Below, in pieces: positions 1 to 6,015 of a stretch of DNA of 6,687 bases. The translations under genes and the position numbers were made by a program. Within the stretch, counting starts at the first letter, position 1; each line of letters begins with the position of its first letter. A model generated the notes under the pieces. It saw nothing but the letters and a program-made list of their open reading frames with translations. It ran no database searches and was not told the origin of the DNA. The DNA is from an uncultured Gammaproteobacteria bacterium (GTDB taxonomy: Bacteria > Pseudomonadota > Gammaproteobacteria > Coxiellales > Coxiellaceae): the NCBI GenBank assembly GCA_903870185.1, contig CAIQCE010000015.1:1-6687 (forward strand), in the 5' to 3' direction.

Positions 1-423
1 ATAGATATTCCATATGAAGTAAGACGTGCGAGTGCAATGTTAAACCAAAAAACGATGCCAAAAGAATCGCAACCACCAAGTACTAACTTTGATCGTTTAA
101 CCGCAAGTTGCAAAATTAATAATGCGGTATTAAATACTAGTGATTTCTTGATTCAAGCACCTGATTACAAAGTAACCGGGCAGGGCAGTGCTAATATTGC
201 TGCACAACAGCTTGATATGCAGTTGAATGCTTATAGCGCTCATGATGAGAACTTTTTTGTGCCAATTAAAATTCAAGGTTCTTTTATCAAACCTTCCATT
301 AAACCTGATGTGGCGGTTATGGCGCAGCAAGTAGTTAAAAAAGAAATTGGCAAGCAATTAGAACGGCTCAATATCCCCAAAGAGATTATTAATATATTGC
401 CGTTGGATAAATTATTGCATTAA
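1..423 (+). CDS. AsmA-family protein, C-terminal part (5' end outside the window)
   Basis: The reading frame is open from base 1 to the TAA at 421-423, giving 140 visible residues; the first ATG, at 37, is internal and should not be taken as the start. The visible part resembles the C-terminal domain of AsmA-type proteins: a stretch DIPYEVRRASAML, then NFDRLTASCKINNAVLNT, then the motif APDYKVTGQGSANIAAQQLD (beta-rich repeat), then VPIKIQGSFIKPSIKPDV, which matches the usual 'vPikisGt..kPkvspD' ending. It closes with a basic amphipathic tail. AsmA proteins are inner-membrane-anchored periplasmic proteins linked to outer-membrane assembly and lipid transport; that role is known for the family and is not shown here. 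The N-terminal membrane anchor is not in view. The gene ends 59 nt before tRNA-Val, and no GC-rich terminator hairpin lies between them. Confidence 0.8.
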   Translation: MDIPYEVRRASAMLNQKTMPKESQPPSTNFDRLTASCKINNAVLNTSDFLIQAPDYKVTGQGSANIAAQQLDMQLNAYSAHDENFFVPIKIQGSFIKPSIKPDVAVMAQQVVKKEIGKQLERLNIPKEIINILPLDKLLH

Positions 424-425
424 AA

Positions 426-469
426 AAGTATAATTTGATACTTGTTTGGCAGGTAGTATCGTGATACTT
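426..469. promoter_or_regulatory. Two AT-rich dyads between the AsmA-like gene and tRNA-Val
   Basis: AAGTAT (426-431) faces ATACTT (438-443) across 6 nt, and AGTATC (455-460) faces GATACT (463-468) across 2 nt. The half-sites are nearly the same sequence, and the dyad centres are about 27 bp apart. The second has too small a loop to be a good RNA hairpin, so a protein-binding site is as likely as a weak terminator of the upstream gene. Both dyads flank or overlap the putative tRNA-Val promoter. Function is unknown. Confidence 0.35.
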
Positions 470-475
470 TACTAT
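446..475 (+). promoter_or_regulatory. Possible sigma70 promoter for tRNA-Val
   Basis: TTGGCA (446-451) and TACTAT (470-475) are separated by 18 bp, and the -10 box ends 7 bp before the mature tRNA 5' end, a typical distance to a start site. The consequence would be almost no 5' leader. A TATAAT at 429-434 is a better -10 match, but its best -35 (TTGGAT, 403-408) is 20 bp away, inside the AsmA-like gene. Either could be used. Confidence 0.4.
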
Positions 476-482
476 TTTAAAC

Positions 483-557
483 AGGCACGTAGCTCAGGGG
501 TAGAGCATCACCTTGACATGGTGGGGGTCGGTGGTTCAATCCCACTCGTGCCTACCA
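483..557 (+). tRNA. tRNA-Val (anticodon GAC), CCA encoded
   Basis: A complete 75-nt cloverleaf can be folded by hand. The acceptor stem is AGGCACG (483-489) with CGTGCCT (547-553), discriminator A554 and genomic CCA 555-557. The D arm is GCTC/GAGC (492-495/503-506) with a 7-nt loop. The anticodon stem is TCACC/GGTGG (508-512/520-524) with loop TTGACAT, so the anticodon is GAC at 515-517, reading GUC and GUU valine codons. The T arm is GGTGG/CCACT (530-534/542-546) with loop TTCAATC. No intrinsic terminator is visible between it and infC, so a promoter ahead of the tRNA could read on into infC; the infC region also has its own promoter candidate. Confidence 0.97.
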
Positions 558-603
558 AATTGATCGGTAGGGCTTTTAGTTGGTCTTTATGTAGTAAAAG
601 ACC

Positions 604-632
604 TTGAGAATTCAAGTAATTGGCTTTAGAAT
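604..632 (+). promoter_or_regulatory. Putative sigma70 promoter of the infC operon
   Basis: TTGAGA (604-609) and TAGAAT (627-632) are separated by exactly 17 bp, each box differing from consensus at one base. Transcription would start near 639, giving a 5' UTR of about 62 nt before the AUU start of infC. It lies where the end of thrS, or the promoters inside thrS, would be expected in relatives. An independent promoter here is therefore needed unless the operon relies on read-through from tRNA-Val. Confidence 0.55.
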
Positions 633-648
633 GCCCGATCAGCTTGGA

Positions 649-674
649 CCTGAGCTGTGAAGCTTGGTCTCAGG
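649..674 (+). promoter_or_regulatory. Hairpin in the infC 5' leader
   Basis: CCTGAG (649-654) pairs with CTCAGG (669-674). An alternative inner pairing, AGCT (653-656) with AGCT (661-664), competes with it. The structure ends 14 nt before the Shine-Dalgarno sequence and has no T-run, so it is not a terminator. Upstream, outside the transcript predicted from the 604-632 promoter, TGATCGG (561-567) can pair with CCGATCA (635-641) and GGTCTTT (582-588) with AAAGACC (597-603). A transcript continuing from tRNA-Val would thus carry a branched leader. A regulatory role is inferred only. Confidence 0.3.
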
Positions 675-688
675 ATGGTTTACTAACT

Positions 689-692
689 GGAG
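689..692 (+). promoter_or_regulatory. Shine-Dalgarno sequence that fixes the AUU start of infC
   Basis: GGAG lies 8 nt before ATT at 701. The upstream in-frame ATG at 620 lacks a comparable site and would add 27 residues with no likeness to IF3. Confidence 0.75.
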
Positions 693-700
693 ATACTAAG

Positions 701-1219
701 ATTAGAGAGAAAAAAACCCGTACCAATAGTCAAATTAAGGTACTTGAAGTTCGGTTAATTGACGAGGAAGGCAATCAAGTCGGAGTGGTTTCTATTGCGG
801 ATGCATTAGGACGTGCCGAGGGGGTTGGGTTGGACTTAGTGGAAATTTCCCCTAATGCTGAGCCACCAGTTTGTCGAATTATGGATCATGGCAAGTTCTT
901 GTTTGAAGCAAACAAGCGCAAAGCGGTTCAGAAGAAAAAACAAAAATCTATTCAGGTGAAAGAAATTAAATTTCGCCCGGGGACAGATGAGGGTGATTTA
1001 CAAGTTAAGATTCGTAAAATCGTCTCCTTCATTGAGAATGGCGATAAGGTGAAGTTGACCTTGAGGTTCCGAGGTCGTGAGATGCAACACCGTGAGTTAG
1101 GAATGGCGCTCTTACAAAGAATTTGTGTAGAGCTGGGTGATAAAGTGACTGTGGAGCAACAACCTAAGCTTGAAGGTAAACAGATGGCAATGGTAGTGGC
1201 ACCGAGTAAACAGAATTAA
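701..1219 (+). CDS. infC: Translation initiation factor IF-3, AUU start
   Basis: IF3 binds the 30S subunit, keeps it apart from 50S, and checks start-codon/initiator-tRNA pairing. I place the start at ATT 701 (172 residues), not at the ATG at 620. The protein then begins REKKTRTNSQIKVLEVRL, as IF3 proteins do, and GGAG sits 8 nt upstream. The 27 residues gained from the ATG (MALECPISLD onward) have no IF3 character. The N-domain runs to about residue 68, with the signature DLVEISPNAEPPVCRIMD and HGKFLFE. A lysine-rich linker follows at about 70-83, then the C-domain with VKEIKFRPGTDEGD and LRFRGREMQH, ending in MAMVVAPSKQN. Length is close to the usual 175-180. In E. coli the AUU start lets IF3 repress its own translation; the same codon in a matching context suggests the same control here. 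rpmI follows after 20 nt. Confidence 0.96.
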   Translation: MREKKTRTNSQIKVLEVRLIDEEGNQVGVVSIADALGRAEGVGLDLVEISPNAEPPVCRIMDHGKFLFEANKRKAVQKKKQKSIQVKEIKFRPGTDEGDLQVKIRKIVSFIENGDKVKLTLRFRGREMQHRELGMALLQRICVELGDKVTVEQQPKLEGKQMAMVVAPSKQN

Positions 1220-1239
1220 AAACAACGTGGTAAGAGTCT

Positions 1240-1440
1240 ATGAAAAATAAATTGAAAACAAAACGGGGAGCGGTTAAACGCTTCAGAAGAACGGCAAATG
1301 GCGGTCTGAAAAGAGCGACCTCGGGTCGTCGTCACGGCATGATTAAGAAGACTCAAAAGGCAAAACGTAACTTGCGCGGAATAGCACATGTAGACGCCAG
1401 TGATCTTAAGTCTGTCCGAACTCAATTGTGTATTGAATAA
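1240..1440 (+). CDS. rpmI: 50S ribosomal protein L35 (bL35)
   Basis: This is a 66-residue, very basic protein of the normal L35 length. It begins MKNKLKTKRGAVKRFRRTANG and contains the conserved SGRRHGMIKKTQKAKRNLRG segment (residues 28-47), followed by a short acidic-ended tail. L35 is a small 23S-rRNA-binding component of the large subunit. It lies 20 nt after infC and 18 nt before rplT, the invariant infC-rpmI-rplT trio. Its Shine-Dalgarno sequence is weak (GTGG at 1227-1230, or TAAGAG directly before the ATG). In E. coli, L20 represses translation of rpmI through the mRNA just upstream, and a weak site would suit such control, but I could not identify the L20-binding fold here. Confidence 0.96.
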   Translation: MKNKLKTKRGAVKRFRRTANGGLKRATSGRRHGMIKKTQKAKRNLRGIAHVDASDLKSVRTQLCIE

Positions 1441-1458
1441 TTTAAGTGGGAGTCGATT

Positions 1459-1815
1459 ATGTCTAGAGTTAAAAGAGGCGTTGTAGCGAGAGCCCGCCAT
1501 AAGAAAGTATTAAAACAAGCCAGCGGTTATTACGGCGCGCGTAGTCGAGTTTATCGAGTTGCGAAGCAGGCCGTCATTAAAGCGGGTCAATATGCTTATC
1601 GTGATCGTCGTCAACGTAAACGTCAGTTCAGAGCCTTGTGGATTGTGAGAATCAATGCAGCAGCTCGTGAATGTGGTCTTTCTTACAGCCGTTTGGTCAA
1701 TGGCTTGTTGAAGGCCGGTGTCGATATCGATAGAAAGATTTTGGCAGAATTAGCGGTTAATGATAAATCAGCTTTTGCTAATATCGCTGAGAAGGCTAAG
1801 TTAGCATTGGCTTAA
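1459..1815 (+). CDS. rplT: 50S ribosomal protein L20 (bL20)
   Basis: The 118-residue protein has the standard length and sequence of L20. The basic N-terminal extension begins SRVKRGVVARARHKKVLKQASGYY and threads into 23S rRNA. The central RDRRQRKRQFRALWIVRINAA (about residues 48-68) is the L20 signature. The globular C-terminal domain contains LSYSRLVNGLLKAGVDIDRKILAELA (74-99). L20 is needed early in 50S assembly and, in E. coli, acts as translational repressor of this operon. GGGAG at 1448-1452 lies 6 nt before the ATG, a good ribosome site. pheS starts 29 nt later, with no hairpin-plus-T-run terminator and no leader peptide between them. Confidence 0.97.
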   Translation: MSRVKRGVVARARHKKVLKQASGYYGARSRVYRVAKQAVIKAGQYAYRDRRQRKRQFRALWIVRINAAARECGLSYSRLVNGLLKAGVDIDRKILAELAVNDKSAFANIAEKAKLALA

Positions 1816-1828
1816 GACTGCTTTAAAA

Positions 1829-1834
1829 AGAGGT
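1829..1834 (+). promoter_or_regulatory. Shine-Dalgarno sequence that fixes the pheS start
   Basis: AGAGGT lies 10 nt before ATG 1845. The longer frame that opens with GTG at 1833 would start inside this site and is therefore unlikely. Confidence 0.7.
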
Positions 1835-1844
1835 GCCTTATATT

Positions 1845-2864
1845 ATGCAAGAACGCCTCAATTCATTACTCTCTTCCGCTAAACACGCTTTAAGCGATGC
1901 GGAAGAGATCACCACCCTCGAGAATCTTCGAGTTCAATACCTCGGTAAAAAAGGTGAGTTGACTGAATTATTAAAATCAGTCAGCGATCTGCCTGTCGAT
2001 CAACGCCCCGAAATGGGGAAATTAGTGAATGAAGTGAAGCGAGAGCTACAAGCCTTCATTGCAGAACGAATTCAGTTTTTAGAAGCCCAAGCATTACAAG
2101 CTTCACTAGACTCCGAGCGAATCGATGTCAGTTTGCCTGGTCGAGGTTTAGAGTTAGGGAGCTTGCATCCCGTCACTCAAACTCGAATACGTTTAGAGTC
2201 TATATTTGCGAGCATGGGTTTTGTCGTTGAAGAAGGTCCTGAAATTGAGGACGATTATCATAATTTTGAAGCGCTCAATATCCCTGAAACTCATCCTGCT
2301 CGAGCGATGCATGATACTTTTTATTGTGACAACCAACGATTATTAAGAACCCATACATCACCAGGACAAATTCGAGTGATGGAGCGACAAGAGCCACCGA
2401 TTCGAATTATCACACCGGGTCGAGTCTATCGCCGAGATTCTGACCACACCCACACCCCTATGTTTCATCAACTAGAAGCGTTAGTAGTTGATGAAGGTTG
2501 TAGTTTTGCGCATTTAAAATCTTTATTAAATGAGTTCTTAAGCGCTTTTTTTGAGAAAGAGCTCAAGCTCCGATTTCGTCCTTCATATTTTCCATTCACA
2601 GAACCTTCTGCCGAAGTAGATATGGAATGTGTGATGTGTCAAAAACAACAAGGCTGCCGAGTGTGCAAGCAAACAGGTTGGCTAGAAATTATGGGCTGTG
2701 GAATGATTCACCCGAAGGTTTTAAACAATGTCGGTATCGATAGAAAAAAATTCAGTGGCTATGCTTTTGGAATGGGAATTGATCGATTAGCCATGTTGTA
2801 TTATAGAATCCCAGATTTAAGATTATTATTTGAAAATGATCTGCGATTTTTAAGCCAGTTTTGA
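1845..2864 (+). CDS. pheS: Phenylalanyl-tRNA synthetase alpha subunit
   Basis: PheS carries the class II catalytic core that activates phenylalanine and charges tRNA-Phe; it works as an alpha2-beta2 cytoplasmic enzyme with PheT. I start at ATG 1845 (339 residues; E. coli has 327) because the Shine-Dalgarno sequence overlaps the earlier GTG at 1833. Residues 1-90 form the N-terminal coiled-coil tRNA-binding arm. The core shows LHPVTQTRIRLESIF (motif 1 region, 107-121), GPEIEDDYHNFEALN (131-145), PGRVYRRDSDHTHTPMFHQ (motif 2, 191-209), RPSYFPFTEPSAEVD (245-259) and GYAFGMGIDRLAML (motif 3, 305-318). A Cys4 insertion lies between the last two: C262, C265, C271 and C274 (Cx2C-x5-Cx2C), followed by GWLEIMGCGMIHP. 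Many bacterial PheS proteins carry this metal-ribbon-like version, whereas E. coli PheS lacks it. The gap to pheT is an unusual 109 nt. Confidence 0.97.
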   Translation: MQERLNSLLSSAKHALSDAEEITTLENLRVQYLGKKGELTELLKSVSDLPVDQRPEMGKLVNEVKRELQAFIAERIQFLEAQALQASLDSERIDVSLPGRGLELGSLHPVTQTRIRLESIFASMGFVVEEGPEIEDDYHNFEALNIPETHPARAMHDTFYCDNQRLLRTHTSPGQIRVMERQEPPIRIITPGRVYRRDSDHTHTPMFHQLEALVVDEGCSFAHLKSLLNEFLSAFFEKELKLRFRPSYFPFTEPSAEVDMECVMCQKQQGCRVCKQTGWLEIMGCGMIHPKVLNNVGIDRKKFSGYAFGMGIDRLAMLYYRIPDLRLLFENDLRFLSQF

Positions 2865-2905
2865 TATCAGTTATGAGCACTCGCATGAGAGGGCTGACGT
2901 TGATC

Positions 2906-2952
2906 GGGACTATCAAATTATGTAGGGTGGGCAAAGCGTAGCGTGCCCACCA
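2906..2952 (+). repeat. GTAG-headed REP-like palindrome, copy 1 (between pheS and pheT)
   Basis: The hairpin is perfect for 8 bp: GGTGGGCA (2926-2933) with TGCCCACC (2944-2951) around a 10-nt loop that contains GC-GTA-GC. Just before the stem is GTAG (2922-2925), the tetranucleotide that heads many REP elements. The 5' flank GGGACTATCAAATTATG (2906-2922) is shared almost exactly with copies 3 and 4 near tRNA-Pro, so the repeated unit is longer than the hairpin. It ends 21 nt before the pheT start codon. The stem differs from copies 3 and 4 by paired changes, which supports real pairing in RNA or single-stranded DNA. Confidence 0.85.
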
Positions 2953-2973
2953 TCAAATTTAGTGGAATAACAA

Positions 2974-5340
2974 ATGAAATTCAGTGAACAATGGTTAAGA
3001 GAGTGGGTGAACCCCCCAATCGATAGCGAAGCTTTGGCGACCCAACTGACAATGGCTGGGTTGGAAGTCGAAAGCCTGAGCTCCGCAGCTCATACTTTCT
3101 CCGGAGTATTTGTCGGCCATGTGCTATCAGTGGCGCCACATCCCGATGCCGATCGATTGCGAGTTTGCTCAGTTAATGTGGGTGAATCTGAGCCTATACA
3201 AGTGGTTTGCGGAGGCGCTAATGTTCGTGCAGGTTTGAAAGTTCCAGTCGCTAGAATTGGGGCCGTGATGCCTGAAGATTTTAAAATCACCCAGTCGAAG
3301 CTCAGAGGGGTTGATTCTTATGGCATGATTTGTTCGACCAAGGAACTAGGTCTGTCAGAAGAAAGTTCTGGCATCATGGAGCTTCCAGAAGACGCTCCCA
3401 TAGGCCGCAATATTCGAGATTATTTAAAATTAAATGATCAAATTATCGAGATTGATTTCACTCCTAATCGAGGTGATTGCCTCAGCATCCAAGGGATCGC
3501 TCGAGAAGTGGGAGCCATCAATAGCTTGGGTCAGATCAAAGCTGATAGCAAAACAGTCACTCCTACCTTAAAAGAAATTTTCCCAGTAAATGTGAGTGCT
3601 CCAGAGCGATGCCCTCGTTATTTTAGCCGTGTGATTCGTCATATTAATACTAATGCCTTAACTCCTATATGGATGCAGGAGCGATTGCGTCGAGGAGGTG
3701 TGCGCTGCATTCATCCTGTGGTCGATGTGATGAATTATGTGATGTTGGAGCTTGGGCAGCCCATGCATGCTTTCGATCTAGATAAGCTGCAAGGTGGTAT
3801 TGAGATTCGATTAGCAAACTCAGAAGAATCATTGGAAGTTCTGGATGGACGAACTATTACACTGGCTGAGACCTCGTTAGTCATTGCAGATCAAAATCAA
3901 GCTCAGGCCTTAGCCGGGATTATTGGAGGGCAGCTGAGCGCTGTAGGTGCAGGTACTCAAAATTTATTTTTAGAAAGTGCATTTTTCACACCCAAAACCT
4001 TAGGGGTTGAGGCTCGACATTATGGCATTCAAACCGATTCATCTTACCGATTTGAACGAGGTGTGGATTTTGAATTACCACGAGTGGCTTTGGAGCGTGC
4101 TACACAACTTTTAGTTGAGATTGTGGGTGGTGAAGTAGGGCCTGTTAATGAGGCCACACAACCTTCAGAATTGCCTTCACGTGGGAGGGTTAAACTTAGC
4201 GCTCGCCGTTTGGAGCAAATTTTAGGGTTGAGTATCGATTCGACTGAAGTTGAAGGTTTTTTAAGCTCACTCGGGGTCGAAGTATTAGCCGTGGAAGACG
4301 GTTGGAATTTAAGGGCGCCGAGCTTCCGTTATGATCTCGAAATTGAAGCTGATTATATTGAAGAAGTGGCACGGCTGTATGGATACGATCGAATTCCTGC
4401 AAGTCCTGCTCATCCTGCTATGAAAGCTACGCGAGTCCCTGTGATGAAAACGGATGATTTAGCGAGATTATTACAGGACCGAGGTTACCACGAAATTATC
4501 AGTTATAGTTTTGTAGACCCTGCCTTACAGGCTTTGCTGCATCCCAATGAAGAGAGTATTCGTCTGATCAATCCAATGTCACAAGACCTTTCAGTGATGC
4601 GCCACAGCCTTTGGCCTGGCTTGATGGCGGCTCTACAACATAATCTTGCTCGTCAATGCGATCGGGTTCGAATGTTTGAAACTGGGCTTTGTTTTGTTTC
4701 AGAGGATGGAGAGTGGCATCAGAGGCCTAAAATAGGGGGCTTAATGACAGGGGGTCTTTGGAAAGAGCAATGGGGAAGCCCCACTCGTCCAGTTGATTTT
4801 TTTGATTTAAAAACTGATTTAGAGGCTTTGTTGAGTTTCTCTAGAATAGAGGCTGAATGGCACCCACTCAATCATAATGCCCTTCATCCGGGCCAGAGCG
4901 CCTTATTAAAGCTAAATGGGAAGGTCTTGGGTTATGCAGGAGCATTGCATCCCAGTGTGATGCAGGCTTTAGGTTTGGAGAAGGCTATTTATCTCTTTGA
5001 GTTGGATTTAGAGCTTTTAAAGCCTTCGAAAGGAATTTCTTACCAGCCTCTTTCCAAATTCCCAAGCGTACGTCGAGATTTGTCCCTCTTGGTCGAAAGG
5101 ACTTTGCCAATTGCACTATTAGAGCAGAAAATTCGCGAAGACTTAGGAGAATGCTTGAAGAGTTTGATAATATTTGATATTTATGATGGACAGCATATTG
5201 AGAAGTCCAAGAAAAGTGTTGCCATGGGTCTGATATTTCAAGATCCTGATCGAACCTTGGTGGATGAAGAGATCAATGCCCTGGTTGCGCGAGCACTCTC
5301 TTGTGCTGAGCGTGAATTTGAAGCCAAACTGAGGATTTAA
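2974..5340 (+). CDS. pheT: Phenylalanyl-tRNA synthetase beta subunit
   Basis: The 788-residue frame is intact and close to the E. coli length (795). PheT holds the tRNA-binding and editing modules of the enzyme. The N-terminus begins MKFSEQWLREWV. A tRNA_bind (EMAP/OB) domain spans about 40-150 (HPDADRLRVCSVN, VVCGGANVRAGLKVPVA). The B3/B4 editing domain spans about 210-390, with GQPMHAFD (H265), ESAFF (E334) and GIQTDSSYRFERGVD (T354); positions equivalent to these are the hydrolytic site for misacylated Tyr-tRNA-Phe in E. coli, so editing is probably active. The B5 domain spans about 405-475 (EEVARLYGYDRIP), then a catalytic-like but inactive core to about 680. The C-terminal FDX-type anticodon-binding domain covers 695-788 (KFPSVRRDLSLLV). 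Its ribosome site is weak (TGGA, 2963-2966). ihfA begins 3 nt after the stop. Confidence 0.97.
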   Translation: MKFSEQWLREWVNPPIDSEALATQLTMAGLEVESLSSAAHTFSGVFVGHVLSVAPHPDADRLRVCSVNVGESEPIQVVCGGANVRAGLKVPVARIGAVMPEDFKITQSKLRGVDSYGMICSTKELGLSEESSGIMELPEDAPIGRNIRDYLKLNDQIIEIDFTPNRGDCLSIQGIAREVGAINSLGQIKADSKTVTPTLKEIFPVNVSAPERCPRYFSRVIRHINTNALTPIWMQERLRRGGVRCIHPVVDVMNYVMLELGQPMHAFDLDKLQGGIEIRLANSEESLEVLDGRTITLAETSLVIADQNQAQALAGIIGGQLSAVGAGTQNLFLESAFFTPKTLGVEARHYGIQTDSSYRFERGVDFELPRVALERATQLLVEIVGGEVGPVNEATQPSELPSRGRVKLSARRLEQILGLSIDSTEVEGFLSSLGVEVLAVEDGWNLRAPSFRYDLEIEADYIEEVARLYGYDRIPASPAHPAMKATRVPVMKTDDLARLLQDRGYHEIISYSFVDPALQALLHPNEESIRLINPMSQDLSVMRHSLWPGLMAALQHNLARQCDRVRMFETGLCFVSEDGEWHQRPKIGGLMTGGLWKEQWGSPTRPVDFFDLKTDLEALLSFSRIEAEWHPLNHNALHPGQSALLKLNGKVLGYAGALHPSVMQALGLEKAIYLFELDLELLKPSKGISYQPLSKFPSVRRDLSLLVERTLPIALLEQKIREDLGECLKSLIIFDIYDGQHIEKSKKSVAMGLIFQDPDRTLVDEEINALVARALSCAEREFEAKLRI

Positions 5341-5343
5341 TTA

Positions 5344-5649
5344 ATGACACTGACCAAAGCAGGCTTAGCCGAACATCTATTTAACGTGTTGGGATTAAAC
5401 AAGCGAGAAGCTAAAGACTTAGTAGAGATCTTCTTTGAGGAGATCAGAGCAGCCCTAGAAAAGGGTGTTTGTGTAAAGCTCTCTGGCTTTGGTAACTTTA
5501 ATCTTCGGGACAAAGGTGAGCGTCCTGGACGAAATCCCAAGACTGGGGAAGCTATTCCTATTACAGCCCGTCGTGTTGTGACTTTTCGTGCCGGACATAA
5601 ATTGAAATCTAGAGTAGAAAAAAATGCCAAGCTTAAACAGCAAGACTAA
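5344..5649 (+). CDS. ihfA: Integration host factor alpha subunit
   Basis: IHF-alpha pairs with IHF-beta to bind and sharply bend DNA at specific sites in promoters, origins and recombination sites. The 101-residue protein follows E. coli IHF-alpha throughout. The helical dimer body is residues 1-45 (LTKAGLAEHLFNVLGLNKREAKDLVE). The family signature KLSGFGNFNLRDKGERPGRN lies at 45-64. P65, in RNPKTGE, is the residue that intercalates at the kink. ITARRVVTFRAG then returns from the DNA-binding arm, followed by the C-terminal helix. The alpha rather than beta assignment rests on the match to E. coli IhfA and on the position after pheT. GAGG at 5331-5334, inside the end of pheT, is 9 nt before the ATG. 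The coding end overlaps the next gene by 26 nt. Confidence 0.96.
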   Translation: MTLTKAGLAEHLFNVLGLNKREAKDLVEIFFEEIRAALEKGVCVKLSGFGNFNLRDKGERPGRNPKTGEAIPITARRVVTFRAGHKLKSRVEKNAKLKQQD

Positions 5650-5986
5650 ACAGAAAGTATTGCCGGCTATTCCCGAAAAACTCTATTTTACGATAGGAGA
5701 GGTGGCAAACCTCTGTGATTTGAAGCCTCATGTATTACGATACTGGGAACAAGAGTTCAGTCAATTGAGTCCCACTAAACGACGTGGAAATCGACGTTAC
5801 TATCAGCGCAAAGATGTGCTCCTGATTCGACAAATTCAAACTTTACTCTATGAAGAAGGCTATACGATCGAAGGTGCGAGACAAAAGCTTTCGAATGACG
5901 TTTCCAAACCTGAATCAAGCACTCAAGCACCGAAGCTTGAGATTATATCCTTATTAGAAAAAGTTGTGGCAGAGCTGACGGCTTAA
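5624..5986 (+). CDS. Small MerR-family transcriptional regulator (ihfA-linked)
   Basis: The 120-residue protein has the MerR winged helix-turn-helix at about residues 21-90: YFTIGEVANLCDLKPHVLRYWEQEF (helix-turn-helix, 21-45), then KRRGNRRYYQRKDV (wing, 52-65) and IRQIQTLLYEEGYTIEGARQKL. The end (ISLLEKVVAELTA) could be a very short dimerisation helix. There is no room for a normal ligand-binding domain and only one cysteine (C31), so a metal- or thiol-sensing role is not supported. MerR-type genes of this size directly after ihfA are usual in gammaproteobacteria; their target is not known to me. The ATG at 5624 lies inside ihfA and suggests translational coupling; the ribosome site is poor. 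An in-frame TTG at 5660 is an alternative start that would leave out 12 residues and avoid the overlap. Confidence 0.9.
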   Translation: MPSLNSKTKQKVLPAIPEKLYFTIGEVANLCDLKPHVLRYWEQEFSQLSPTKRRGNRRYYQRKDVLLIRQIQTLLYEEGYTIEGARQKLSNDVSKPESSTQAPKLEIISLLEKVVAELTA

Positions 5987-6015
5987 CTGGATCCCACATC
6001 AAGCGCGGGACGACA
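5987..6015. repeat. Decayed GGATCC-type palindromic repeat
   Basis: The element begins on the base after the stop codon of the MerR-type gene. Its outline is CTGGATCCCAC, a short loop, then GCGGGACGACAG. The arms TCCCAC (5992-5997) and GCGGGA (6005-6010) pair except for one A-C mismatch, with outer CTG/CAG. It resembles a short palindrome (CTGGATCCCGC with GCGGGATGACAG) that I recall as common in intracellular alpha- and gammaproteobacteria; that family likeness is from memory. It could act as a 3'-end hairpin of the operon, but no T-run follows. Confidence 0.5.

Noticed and set aside
37..39. ATG at 37 as the start of the AsmA-like protein
   Set aside because: The frame is open back to base 1 with AsmA-like sequence (DIPYEVRRASA), so the gene continues upstream of the window.
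620..700. N-terminal extension of IF3 from an ATG at 620
   Set aside because: The added residues do not resemble IF3, the stretch overlaps the -10 box and leader hairpin, and the Shine-Dalgarno sequence sits at ATT 701.
1216..1500. 94-residue frame on the - strand over rpmI
   Set aside because: It lies antisense to well-supported ribosomal protein genes, has no family likeness, and its composition follows the complement of rpmI.
1833..1844. GTG start for PheS at 1833
   Set aside because: It falls inside the AGAGGT ribosome site; ATG 1845 is properly spaced from it and gives a normal PheS N-terminus.
2752..2934. 60-residue - strand frame over the pheS end and the REP-like repeat
   Set aside because: Its start lies in the palindrome and the rest is antisense to pheS; no domain is recognisable.
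3090..4402. Small - strand frames inside pheT (3090-3290, 4196-4402)
   Set aside because: They are antisense to conserved PheT domains and show no independent coding features.
5337..5643. Two - strand frames over ihfA
   Set aside because: Both are the complement of a highly conserved gene with no ribosome site or recognisable domain.
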